NCBI GenBank assembly: GCA_965366365.1
Contig: CBDUEV010000079.1
Span: forward strand, 1 to 11,963
Direction of reading: 5' to 3'
DNA from: CBDUEV01 sp965366365
Lineage (GTDB): Bacteria > Actinomycetota > Acidimicrobiia > Spongiisociales > JAENVV01
Length of the DNA: 11,963 nucleotides
Shown piece after piece: positions 5,649 to 11,963 of the stretch; position 1 is the first letter of the stretch, and every line of letters starts with the position of its first letter. Under the pieces are notes generated by a model, which did not search any database, was not told where the DNA came from, and saw nothing but the letters and a program-made list of their open reading frames with translations. A program made the translations under genes and the position numbers.

Positions 5649-6764
5649 TTACTCGCCGATGTTCTCGAGGGTGAGTCCAGCTGCCTCCACCATCTGGCGG
5701 ACGACGTCGTAGTTGGCGTCGGTGGTCGGAGCGAGACCTGACCAGTCATAGAAGTCCGGGTTGCCGATGGAATCGGCCCAGGCATCGGTTTCGGCGAAGG
5801 CGACCAGCGCCTCCTCGATCTCGGCCTTCAGGTCGGCCGGGAAGTCGGGACCGAACGACAGGGTGTCATTCGGGATGGCCGGCGAGATCGCCAGGATGCG
5901 AACCTTCTGGATCACGTCGGGTGCTTCTTCCCGAAGGTTGGCGCGGGCATCGAGCACCCGGTAGTCGCCGCAGAAGAGGCGATCCTCTTCGGTGACGGCG
6001 CATTCGGGGACGAGTTCGTCGGGGATGTCGGGGTCCATGCCGACTTCCCAGGTGCCTTCAGGGAGAAGCGGCGGGCTGTAGAAGCTCGAACCGAATTCAG
6101 CATCACCCTGGTAGACGGCGCGGACCGAACCGGTGTGTCCACCCGCCTCGACGGTGCCGGACGGGGTCACACCTGCCTCCTCGAGCATCGGGAGGATGGC
6201 GAGGTACCCGGACGTCGAACCCGGATCCGGATAGGCCCAGGTGGTTCCGTCGAGGTCGGCGAGTGTTTCGTACTCGCTGTCGCGCGGCACGATGATCTGC
6301 GCCCAGTAGACGTCCCACCCGAAACGCACTGCGGCGAAGGAAACGTCGACGCCGCAGAGTTCGTTGGCGAGTACGTACCCAAGGCCGGGGATGAAGCCCA
6401 TGGAGCGATCCGGCGCCGCACACATCGACTCGATCGTGGCTGCATAGGAGGTCGGGACGACGACCTCGTACTCGAGGCCGGTCGCATCTTTGAGGGCCGC
6501 TGCCATCACATCACCACCGGAGGTGATGGTGGCTGTGCTCACGGACGGGACGAACAGCACCTGAATTGGGTTGTCCGCCGAACCAACCGTCGTGGCCGCT
6601 TCTGTGGTGGTCGTTTCGGCGACCGTGGTGGCAGGTGCCGCCTCGGTGGTGGTCGTCTCGGCTACGGCTGCTTCTGTGGTGGTGGTGTCTTCCTCACCGC
6701 TGCCACAGGCCCCCAGGGCCAGTACCAACGCGGCGAAAAGAGCGATCAATACACGCTTCTTCAT
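5649..6764 (-). CDS. phnD: Phosphonate-type ABC importer substrate-binding lipoprotein PhnD
   Basis: A 371-aa surface lipoprotein that captures the ligand for PhnC/PhnE. It has a type II signal peptide (MKKRVLIALFAALVLALGAC) with lipobox LGAC and lipidated Cys20. Next comes a low-complexity tether (27-60) with three blocks of Thr followed by Glu-Ala, then a PhnD-type binding domain with DPGSTSGYL (180-188), GGHTGSVRAVYQGDAEFGSSFYSPP (208-232) and a late VRILAISPAIPND stretch (288-300). ATG 6764 is preceded by AAGGAG 10 nt upstream; the open frame upstream to 6836 is not signal-like. Between the two lobes is an extra segment (about 233-285). Four cysteines besides Cys20, at 115, 137, 255 and 265, suggest disulfides. 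The gene opens the phnDCE operon, 88 bp after the HAD gene; no clear promoter is visible in that gap. The family call is firm. Phosphonate, phosphite or another oxyanion is possible, and the ligand is not determined. Confidence 0.87.
   Translation of the reverse strand: MKKRVLIALFAALVLALGACGSGEEDTTTTEAAVAETTTTEAAPATTVAETTTTEAATTVGSADNPIQVLFVPSVSTATITSGGDVMAAALKDATGLEYEVVVPTSYAATIESMCAAPDRSMGFIPGLGYVLANELCGVDVSFAAVRFGWDVYWAQIIVPRDSEYETLADLDGTTWAYPDPGSTSGYLAILPMLEEAGVTPSGTVEAGGHTGSVRAVYQGDAEFGSSFYSPPLLPEGTWEVGMDPDIPDELVPECAVTEEDRLFCGDYRVLDARANLREEAPDVIQKVRILAISPAIPNDTLSFGPDFPADLKAEIEEALVAFAETDAWADSIGNPDFYDWSGLAPTTDANYDVVRQMVEAAGLTLENIGE
6600..6693 (-). repeat. Three imperfect DNA repeats encoding the PhnD Thr/Glu/Ala linker
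   Basis: On the plus strand GTGGTGGTCGT or a close variant recurs at about 6600-6620, 6641-6662 and 6671-6693; on the coding strand each encodes a run of four Thr followed by Glu-Ala. It lies inside phnD just after the lipobox and forms the flexible tether. Such codon repeats are prone to slippage, so the linker length may vary between strains. Confidence 0.7.
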
Positions 6765-6852
6765 GTGGTTGTGTCTCCTTGTGTGTCTACCCAGCCCTGT
6801 GTACAAAGCTTCGGCACGTTCAAGGCTAACCACCACGAGGAGTGGCCGCTAC

Positions 6853-7398
6853 TTACGAAAGACCCTCAACGAACCCGACGAAGTCCTCCCATGATTCGAC
6901 CGTCTCGGTGCCAGGAACCTGATGGTTCCAGGGACGGGCGAACCGGACCATGATCCGGTCGGGCCTTTCGCGCGGAATGCGGTATACGTGGTGTGGAGCA
7001 TCGTCGAGGTACACATCGCAGTCGACCTTCCATTTGTGATCGAGGATGTGGACTTCCCGGGTGGGAAGACGGTGCTCGGATATCCAGGCGAACGTGTCGT
7101 GGATCGCCCAATGAGGCTTCGTGGTCAGGATGACGATCTCGTGCTGCTTCGCCAGCGTCCACAACGCCTCAACCGCGCCGGGATAGGTGTCGAGGTGGCG
7201 AAACAGGGTGGCACCGTTCAGGTTCTGCGCCCATCGCCAGAAGTCGCGCATCGATCGAAAATGGGTCAAGGACGGGATGGCGTCCCACGCATCGACATCC
7301 TCGAGTCCGACGCGGGCGTTGAACTCTTCGTTGTAGAAGGTGATCCATCCGGCGTTGAAGTCGGCGACCACCCCGTCGAGGTCGATTCCGAGGCGCAT
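6853..7398 (-). CDS. HAD-superfamily 5'(3')-deoxyribonucleotidase-like phosphatase
   Basis: A 181-aa cytoplasmic HAD phosphatase. Motif I is DLDGVVADF, with nucleophile Asp6 and acid/base Asp8; motif II is LTTKP with Thr92; the Lys of motif III is probably Lys122 or Lys124; motif IV is YLDDAP with Asp132-Asp133. The layout and small size match the NT5C-type 5' nucleotidases, which remove phosphate from (deoxy)nucleoside monophosphates. The ATG 7398 start is set by homology (MRLGIDLDG), since the nucleophile must lie near the N-terminus; a longer open frame upstream overlaps the exporter gene and is not protein-like. No Shine-Dalgarno is seen; TACACT lies 9 nt upstream. The gene sits alone between a compound palindrome and phnD. 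A link with the importer, for example handling an organophosphate, is possible but unsupported by motif. It is not a PhnX-type phosphonatase by its sequence features. Confidence 0.8.
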   Translation of the reverse strand: MRLGIDLDGVVADFNAGWITFYNEEFNARVGLEDVDAWDAIPSLTHFRSMRDFWRWAQNLNGATLFRHLDTYPGAVEALWTLAKQHEIVILTTKPHWAIHDTFAWISEHRLPTREVHILDHKWKVDCDVYLDDAPHHVYRIPRERPDRIMVRFARPWNHQVPGTETVESWEDFVGFVEGLS

Positions 7399-7407
7399 GA
7401 GGTCGGA

Positions 7408-7413
7408 AGTGTA
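7408..7413 (-). promoter_or_regulatory. -10-like box TACACT ahead of the HAD gene
   Basis: TACACT on the minus strand lies 9 nt before ATG 7398, which would give a leader of only a base or two. There is no visible -35 and no ribosome site. It is one of several such boxes in the window. Confidence 0.3.
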
Positions 7414-7497
7414 GGCGCGGCCCCAAAGAGCTCGCGGCGGCCTCGACTTGCTGCACCGGCGCAGGCAACGACCGGCGGATGGCGGGCTCTTCCTGGC

Positions 7498-7546
7498 GTC
7501 GAGTGTGCCTGGATGCGTCGTCACGACGCTGATAGGCACACTCGAC
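7498..7546. repeat. Two-tier palindrome (13-bp outer stem, 6-bp inner stem) between the exporter permease and the HAD gene
   Basis: The outer arms 7498-7510 and 7534-7546 (core AGGCACACTCGA) pair perfectly over 13 bp. Inside, GCGTCG (7515-7520) and CGACGC (7524-7529) pair around TCA, with a 4x4 internal loop between the stems. The element starts 19 bp after the permease stop codon on the minus strand. It could end the exporter transcript, but no T-run follows. Its two-level design matches the element at 2859-2913 although the sequences differ. Confidence 0.8.
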
Positions 7547-7565
7547 CATCGTTTTGGTGGGGCCG

Positions 7566-9167
7566 CTATGCCAGCTGCACCCAGCGGAGCACTTCGGGGA
7601 GCCTGCGAGCAAACAGCCGCGACGAGAACCACAGCGCCAGCAGATAGATGCCCGCTCCCCACAGCAGCGAACCGATCGAAACCCAGGCGATCCATTGGTT
7701 CTCGAGGTAACCGACCGACAGGACGAACGCCACCGCCACGGGAGTCAGGGCGGCGCCGATGACCATGAACGAGACGAACTGGGCCACGATGGCGAGGAAA
7801 CCATGCTCTGAAGCTTGCGAGAACACATCGGTGCCGACATCGGGGAGCCGCAAGGGGGTGAGCACCGACGCCACGTTGCCGACCGCGAGCTGCAGGCTGA
7901 CTGCCGTCGCCAGAATCACGGGAACGTACCAAAGCAACCGCCACCCGTTTGAGATCCAGGCAATCACCAGCGTCATGACGGTTGTTTCGATGGTGAGGGC
8001 GATAGCGGTGGCGAGGTTCTTGCCGAGAATGAGGTGGGAGGGAGGGATCGGCAAGGCGAAGAGAAACGAAACCGCCCGGCGCTCCCATCCGAACTGGTTC
8101 AGCGCCACCGGCAGCCCGATGAAGAGCACCACGCTCGGGCCGATCAGCACGGACCATGCGTTCTGACGCAGCAAAGTGATGGGGCCCGCATCGAGCACCA
8201 GCCCACCCAGCAGAACGGCGAGAAAAACGACGCCCCCGGTCCACACCATTCGCATACGCGGATCGCGCAGATAGAGCCGAAGCTCCTTGCGGGCGATGAC
8301 CCCGATGGCGTTCCAGCCGGGCTGGACCGTGAAGGACTTCATGCGCGACTCCGCCCGCGTGGCGGTGGTCTCCGGCCGGATGAGGAGCCGGCGCAGCATT
8401 CGATACCAGGCGACGCCCAGAGCCAGCAGCCACCCTGCACCCACGAGCAGGAACAGGACTGCCAACCCGTAGTTGCCGGCCGCCGCCTCGCTCACCGCTC
8501 GCTGGGGAGCCGCCGGAGCGAGCAACCATGCCCACGGCTCCAGGGAATAGCGGCTCAGAGCTTCAGCCATCCCCAATTCGCCGACCGTGCGGGCGACCAG
8601 CGTCTGGAGCACGTACACGGCCGCCATCATCCCCACCACCACGAGCATGACGAGGTCACGTCCTCTACGGCTCTTCACCAGAATCGAGAAGGCGCTCGTG
8701 AACGCCTGGCCCCCCACCGCGACCAGGAGAATCGAGAGGCTGTAGGCGACCAGTGCGAAAGGAGCCACCTGCAGGCTGGGAAAGATGACGAAGTTGAGGG
8801 AGAAGAGGATGACCGGTACCAACATGGGAGGTGTGACCAGGGCTGCGCCGGCCAATCCACCGATCAGCCGTGCCGGAGGGATCGGCAACGTGGCGAACTT
8901 GGCGGGGTCGAGGCTCTCGTCGACGGGAAAGATGATGACCGGGAGGGTGGCCCAGGCGACGGTCCCGATCGCCGCCACCCACACCGAATAGGTGCCGACC
9001 AGACCTTCCGGAAGAGCGCGGGCCGTTTCCAAGACGGCTCGCCCCACGAAGAAGGCGAGCGCCAGGATTGCCGCCACCACGATGGGCAGCCCGATCCGGC
9101 GGCTCCGATCCGTTTTGAGGCCGTTCACGAGAAGGCGCCATTTCAGCCAGATCAGGCGCCCAGCCAC
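7566..9167 (-). CDS. ABC-2 type exporter permease, 533 aa, internally duplicated
   Basis: A polytopic inner-membrane protein with roughly a dozen hydrophobic segments, the transmembrane partner of the ATPase encoded just before it. The family is recognised from architecture and pairing rather than from a catalytic motif. The two halves look alike: DPAKFATLPIPPARLIGG (87-104) and RAVSFLFALPIPPSHLILG (364-382) occupy the same place in each, which points to an ancient duplication of one half. The second half opens with ARKELRLYLRDPRMR (292-306), typical of the cytoplasmic start of such permeases. I chose GTG 9167 because AGAGGGG precedes it by about 6 nt and it overlaps the end of the ATPase gene by 16 nt, indicating translational coupling. 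An open frame continues far upstream, but there it is only an off-frame reading of the ATPase gene. The exported substrate cannot be told: lipid, drug, peptide and polymer exporters share this form. Confidence 0.85.
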   Translation of the reverse strand: MAGRLIWLKWRLLVNGLKTDRSRRIGLPIVVAAILALAFFVGRAVLETARALPEGLVGTYSVWVAAIGTVAWATLPVIIFPVDESLDPAKFATLPIPPARLIGGLAGAALVTPPMLVPVILFSLNFVIFPSLQVAPFALVAYSLSILLVAVGGQAFTSAFSILVKSRRGRDLVMLVVVGMMAAVYVLQTLVARTVGELGMAEALSRYSLEPWAWLLAPAAPQRAVSEAAAGNYGLAVLFLLVGAGWLLALGVAWYRMLRRLLIRPETTATRAESRMKSFTVQPGWNAIGVIARKELRLYLRDPRMRMVWTGGVVFLAVLLGGLVLDAGPITLLRQNAWSVLIGPSVVLFIGLPVALNQFGWERRAVSFLFALPIPPSHLILGKNLATAIALTIETTVMTLVIAWISNGWRLLWYVPVILATAVSLQLAVGNVASVLTPLRLPDVGTDVFSQASEHGFLAIVAQFVSFMVIGAALTPVAVAFVLSVGYLENQWIAWVSIGSLLWGAGIYLLALWFSSRLFARRLPEVLRWVQLA

Positions 9168-9919
9168 TCCAGCCCCTCTGTCGGGTCGTCGGCTCCCACA
9201 GCTTTCAGGAAGGCGTCCTCGATGGTGCTCACTCCGTACTGAGCGAGCAGGGTGGCCGGGGTGGCCTCGACTTCGAGCCGACCATTCGTCATGATCCCGA
9301 TCCGGGTACAGAGCTTCTCGACGAGCTCCATGACATGGGAGGAGAACACCACCGTCGCACCTCGTTCGGTGTATCGCTGGAGGAGCCGACGAATGAGACG
9401 GGCGCTGATGGCGTCGACTCCCTCGAACGGTTCGTCGAGGAAGAGCACCGGCGGGGCGTGGATGACGGCCGCCGCCAGCGCCACCTTCTTGCGCATCCCG
9501 CGTGAGTAGTCCCCGATCACCTTCTTGGCGTCTGCTTCGAGTGCCAGCAAGGAGAGCAATTCGTCGCGTCGCTCTGCGGCGTCGGCGCGCGCGACACCAT
9601 GGACGGCTGCCGTGAACTCGATCAGCTCGGCGCCGGTGAGCCGTTCGTAGAGGTTGAACTCCTCCGGCAAAACGCCAATGCGACGCTTGGCCTCGGTGGG
9701 ATTCTGCCACGTGTCGATGTCGCCGATCCCCGCCCGGCCCTCGTCGGGCCGAAGCAGACCGACGATCATCTTGATGGTCGTGGTCTTGCCGGCTCCGTTG
9801 GGGCCGAGGAGGCCGTAGAACTCTCCGGGCATGATGGCCAGGTCGATGCCATCCACGGCGGTCTTGTCGCCAAATCGGCGCACGAGGCCCTTCGTCCACA
9901 CTGCAGGTTGCTGATGCAC
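9152..9919 (-). CDS. ABC-2 type exporter ATP-binding protein
   Basis: A 255-aa ATPase with Walker A GPNGAGKT (39-46), Walker B VLFLDEP (158-164), signature YSRGM (138-142) in place of LSGGQ, and switch His195. The Q-loop position reads LPEEFNLYERLT, with Glu instead of Gln, as is common among ABC-2 drug or lipid exporter ATPases. The C-terminal tail (about 220-255) is short. GTG 9919 is the first start in the frame and lies just ahead of family homology; no ribosome site is seen, though CAGACT, a poor -10-like box, lies 6 nt upstream. An internal GTG at codon 7 is an alternative start. The stop codon lies inside the permease gene (16-nt overlap). The gene follows the GGCT-like gene by 81 bp, so it could have its own promoter or be read through. 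Confidence 0.92.
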   Translation of the reverse strand: MHQQPAVWTKGLVRRFGDKTAVDGIDLAIMPGEFYGLLGPNGAGKTTTIKMIVGLLRPDEGRAGIGDIDTWQNPTEAKRRIGVLPEEFNLYERLTGAELIEFTAAVHGVARADAAERRDELLSLLALEADAKKVIGDYSRGMRKKVALAAAVIHAPPVLFLDEPFEGVDAISARLIRRLLQRYTERGATVVFSSHVMELVEKLCTRIGIMTNGRLEVEATPATLLAQYGVSTIEDAFLKAVGADDPTEGLEWLGA

Positions 9920-9978
9920 CGGCGCAGTCTGGCACGCTCCCCACCATGTACCAACGGTGGCATCACACGTGCGACCCA

Positions 9979-10020
9979 GGCGGGGTTGCTCCGCCGTCCG
10001 TCAGGCGGATCCGTCCGCCT
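9979..10020 (-). terminator. Pair of small hairpins at the end of the GGCT-like gene
   Basis: AGGCGGA (10003-10009) and TCCGCCT (10014-10020) pair over 7 bp with a 4-nt loop, overlapping the last codons and stop. A few bases on, GGCGG (9979-9983) and CCGCC (9991-9995) form a 5-bp stem. Both are G-C rich, but neither is followed by a T-run. A weak or U-less terminator is possible; G-C rich coding DNA also makes such stems by chance. Confidence 0.3.
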
Positions 10021-10453
10021 CGATGACGGGCGTCCGCCCGACCTCCTCGAGATAGGCGCGGGGAAGGCCACGTGCCCTGCCGCCGTGCACGACGAGGTCC
10101 AGATACCAGCGATAGGGGATGAGACCCGGCTCGATCGCCTTCGGTTCGGCGCGGTATACCCAGGCTCGCCTCGTGCCGGAGTCCGTCTCCACCGGCAGTT
10201 CCACTCTCCGGTAGCCGGGCTCGAACCCGTCCAGCCGGGTGAGATCGGCGGCGGTGGTGCTGACCAGGGCACCCCACACCCGCGCATTCTGATCCGACTT
10301 GAACGCGTCAGCCTTGGCCGTTCCGTCCCGCCCACGTTTGTGGAACCTCAGGTCGTGGCCCCACAAGCAGGCGATGCCTTCGAACTCGGCCGCACTGACC
10401 CGGCTGCCCAGCCGCGCCTCGGAAAGATTCGACCCGTAGGCAAAGTACAACAC
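10001..10453 (-). CDS. Gamma-glutamylcyclotransferase-like (GGCT/AIG2 fold) protein
   Basis: A 150-aa cytoplasmic protein opening with LYFAYGSNL, the substrate-binding loop that defines this family. Later come VWGALVSTTAADLTRLDGFE and GYRRVEL; the Glu of LDGFE (about residue 78) sits where the catalytic Glu of GGCT enzymes lies. The length is usual for the family. These enzymes release 5-oxoproline from gamma-glutamyl compounds, but bacterial members vary in substrate, so a precise activity is not claimed. The start is GTG 10453, followed directly by TTG, a possible alternative. There is no Shine-Dalgarno; TAGTGT lies 6 nt upstream, fitting a leaderless mRNA. The gene is divergent from dnaX with 87 bp between the starts, and is followed by the exporter genes after 81 bp. 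Confidence 0.85.
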   Translation of the reverse strand: MLYFAYGSNLSEARLGSRVSAAEFEGIACLWGHDLRFHKRGRDGTAKADAFKSDQNARVWGALVSTTAADLTRLDGFEPGYRRVELPVETDSGTRRAWVYRAEPKAIEPGLIPYRWYLDLVVHGGRARGLPRAYLEEVGRTPVIEADGSA

Positions 10454-10540
10454 CCGCGCACACTACCGCTCGTCTGCGATGGGCCGGCACCGTCCAGGTC
10501 GGCGGTTCGTTCCCGTCGCAGCGTTGGTACGATGCCCTCC
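10454..10540. promoter_or_regulatory. Divergent promoter region between the GGCT-like gene and dnaX
   Basis: On the minus strand TAGTGT (10460-10465) lies 6 nt before GTG 10453. On the plus strand TACGAT (10528-10533) lies 7 nt before GTG 10541. With such spacing both transcripts would begin at or beside the start codon. Neither side has a Shine-Dalgarno. A TTCGTT at 10506-10511 is a poor candidate for the dnaX -35, 16 bp from its -10; the minus side has none. Confidence 0.5.
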
Positions 10541-11963
10541 GTGGAATATCAGGCGCTCTATCGCAAGTACCGTCCCCAAACCTTCGCCCAGGTGGTGGGG
10601 CAGTCGCACATCACCGATACGCTGGTGCGTGAGATCGCCGAGGACAAGGTCGCCCACGCCTATCTGTTTGCCGGACCGCGGGGGACGGGCAAGACCACCT
10701 CGGCTCGCATCCTGGCCAAGGCGTTGAACTGCCAGAACAAGCCGGGAACCGGCGAACCCTGCGACGATTGCCCATCGTGTCGGGCCATCTCCGACGGGTC
10801 CTCGTTCGACGTCACCGAACTCGACGCAGCGTCGCACAATTCGGTCGATGACATCCGCGACATCAAGGTGAGCGTCACCACCGTTGCCTCAGTCGGTGGT
10901 GCCAAGAGAGTGTTCATCCTCGACGAGGCCCACATGCTTTCGAAAGCCGCCGGAAATGCACTCCTCAAGACGCTCGAGGAACCACCCGAGCATGTCCACT
11001 TCGTCCTGGCCACCACAGAGCCCTACAAGTTGTTGGACACGATCCGCAGCCGCAGCCAGCGGTTCGACTTCCATCCTGTCTCGATCGAGACACTGACCCA
11101 ACACCTCGGCCGCGTGGCGGAGTCCGAGGGCTACCAGGTCGACGGTGATGCCTTGACCCTCGTCGCACGCCATGCCAAGGGCTCGGTGCGGGACTCGCTG
11201 AGCCTGCTCGAGCAGGTGGCGGCCCTCGGGGCGGGAGCCGTCCAGTCGACGGGCGTCACCCGGGCGCTCGGCCTGGCCGACCGGGACGTCTACTTGGCGC
11301 TGGCGGACGCCATCGCCAACTCCGATGCGCGGGTTGCCCTCGAGATGATCGCCAATCTGGCTGCGCAAGGCGTTGACTTGCGGCGTTTCATTTCGGAAGC
11401 GATCGGGTTCTTCCGGGGCGTCTTCCTGGCCCACTACGCACCCAACCTCGAGGAGATCGCCGACGAACCGCCCGAGACGCTCGAGGACTGGCGGTCGGTC
11501 GCCAAGTTCCTGGCGGCCGGTGACGTGATCCGGACCATCGATCTCCTGTCGGAAGGCCTCCTCAGACTCCGGGAGGGTCGCGAAGAACGACTCATGACGG
11601 AGCTGACCATGTTGAAGGTCGTGCGGCCGGAAGTGGCATCCGATCCTGCCTCCATGGTCAGCCGCCTCGAAAGCGTCGAGCAGCGGATCACCCGATTGGC
11701 TCGTGATCAGAAGGACCTCAAGGCCGGGCTGGAGTCGGGAGCGACCGGCACCGGCTCCTCGCTGGCGCCTTCCCAGGGAACCGCCGACCCGCCCGCTGCG
11801 GTACCCACCGTGGAAGCCGCCACAACACCTCCCCAGGCAGAAGCAGCCGAGGAACCGGAGGAGGCGCCCAGCCCCACCCCCGATGATGCCCCATTCGAGA
11901 GCGAGACAAGCTCGACTCCGGCGCCCCCGACTCCGGCCACCCCGGCGACCGGCCCAGCGGCCA
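10541..11963 (+). CDS. dnaX: DNA polymerase III subunits gamma/tau, 5' part (runs off the right edge)
   Basis: The clamp-loader ATPase of the replicative DNA polymerase; about 474 codons are visible. Motifs in order: YRKYRPQTFAQVVGQ at the start, Walker A GPRGTGKT (45-52), a zinc-binding set at Cys64, 74, 77 and 80 (PCDDCPSC), Walker B VFILDEAH (124-131), and TTEPYKLLDTIRSRSQRF (158-175) carrying the arginine finger. The usual SRC motif reads SRS here. From about residue 400 the protein becomes an Ala/Pro/Thr/Glu-rich linker that continues out of the window, so the tau C-terminal part and any frameshift site cannot be judged. GTG 10541 is preferred because family homology begins there (MEYQALYRKYRP) and the -10-like TACGAT is 7 nt upstream; in-frame ATG 10532 is an alternative but would overlap that box. 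It is the only plus-strand gene here. Confidence 0.95.
   Translation, partial: MEYQALYRKYRPQTFAQVVGQSHITDTLVREIAEDKVAHAYLFAGPRGTGKTTSARILAKALNCQNKPGTGEPCDDCPSCRAISDGSSFDVTELDAASHNSVDDIRDIKVSVTTVASVGGAKRVFILDEAHMLSKAAGNALLKTLEEPPEHVHFVLATTEPYKLLDTIRSRSQRFDFHPVSIETLTQHLGRVAESEGYQVDGDALTLVARHAKGSVRDSLSLLEQVAALGAGAVQSTGVTRALGLADRDVYLALADAIANSDARVALEMIANLAAQGVDLRRFISEAIGFFRGVFLAHYAPNLEEIADEPPETLEDWRSVAKFLAAGDVIRTIDLLSEGLLRLREGREERLMTELTMLKVVRPEVASDPASMVSRLESVEQRITRLARDQKDLKAGLESGATGTGSSLAPSQGTADPPAAVPTVEAATTPPQAEAAEEPEEAPSPTPDDAPFESETSSTPAPPTPATPATGPAA

Noticed and set aside
6815..6835. Possible Pho box upstream of phnD (a GTTCA on the plus strand)
   Set aside because: Only one half-site is visible, without the tandem direct repeat that PhoP sites need.
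7399..8535. N-terminal extension of the HAD gene's open frame (about 379 codons)
   Set aside because: It overlaps the exporter permease, crosses the palindrome, and is Arg/Gly/Ala-rich; HAD motif I must lie near the N-terminus, so ATG 7398 is the start.
8034..9242. Plus-strand open frame of 402 codons opposite the exporter permease
   Set aside because: Rich in His, Gln, Arg and Pro with no domain; the opposite strand encodes a convincing membrane protein.
9168..9947. N-terminal extension of the permease open frame across the ATPase gene
   Set aside because: This part is an off-frame reading of the ATPase gene; GTG 9167 has a good ribosome site and coupling overlap.
1..11963. CRISPR array, tRNA or rRNA genes, transposase genes, prophage genes
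   Set aside because: No regularly spaced repeats, no cloverleaf or rRNA motifs and no recombinase-like proteins were seen on either strand.

Overview
The window is high-GC DNA, roughly two-thirds G+C by eye, with GTG starts in six of its ten genes. It most likely comes from an actinobacterium-like chromosome. Three things point that way: a lipoprotein with a Thr/Glu/Ala linker of the kind common in Acidimicrobiia and relatives, start codons placed directly behind TANNNT boxes as expected for leaderless mRNAs, and core genes such as dnaX and a dGTPase-like HD hydrolase. The lineage is an inference. I see no phage, insertion sequence, CRISPR array, tRNA or rRNA.

Layout: nine genes read leftward on the minus strand from about 10453 to 1, and one (dnaX) reads rightward from 10541 off the right edge. 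From right to left: dnaX (partial, +); an 87-bp divergent promoter region; a gamma-glutamylcyclotransferase-like gene (10001-10453); an ABC-2 exporter with ATPase (9152-9919) and overlapping 533-aa permease (7566-9167); a two-tier palindrome (7498-7546); a HAD 5'-deoxynucleotidase-like gene (6853-7398); a phosphonate-type ABC importer with lipoprotein (5649-6764), ATPase (4803-5552) and an unusually large permease (2925-4796); a second two-tier palindrome (2859-2913); a dGTPase-like HD hydrolase (1837-2835); a 327-bp stretch without a gene; a ketoacyl synthase III (496-1509); and the start of an FAD-binding oxidoreductase (1-449, partial).

Working units: phnD-phnC-phnE form a complete importer (binding protein, ATPase, permease). 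A strong hairpin between phnD and phnC may set their ratio. No C-P lyase or phosphonatase gene is visible, so the real substrate is open. The permease is the most unusual protein here. It carries an Ig-like domain outside the membrane and a membrane insert of about 240 residues that splits the usual PhnE core. The ABC-2 pair is a separate exporter of unknown substrate. KAS III and the flavoprotein may be a two-gene lipid-modification unit. dGTPase and nucleotidase both act in nucleotide turnover but are not adjacent.

Regulation: genes inside operons tend to carry Shine-Dalgarno sequences, while several likely first genes (KAS III, HAD, ABC ATPase, GGCT, dnaX) lack one and instead have a -10-like box 6-9 nt before the start. 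Two long compound palindromes of matching design sit in intergenic gaps.
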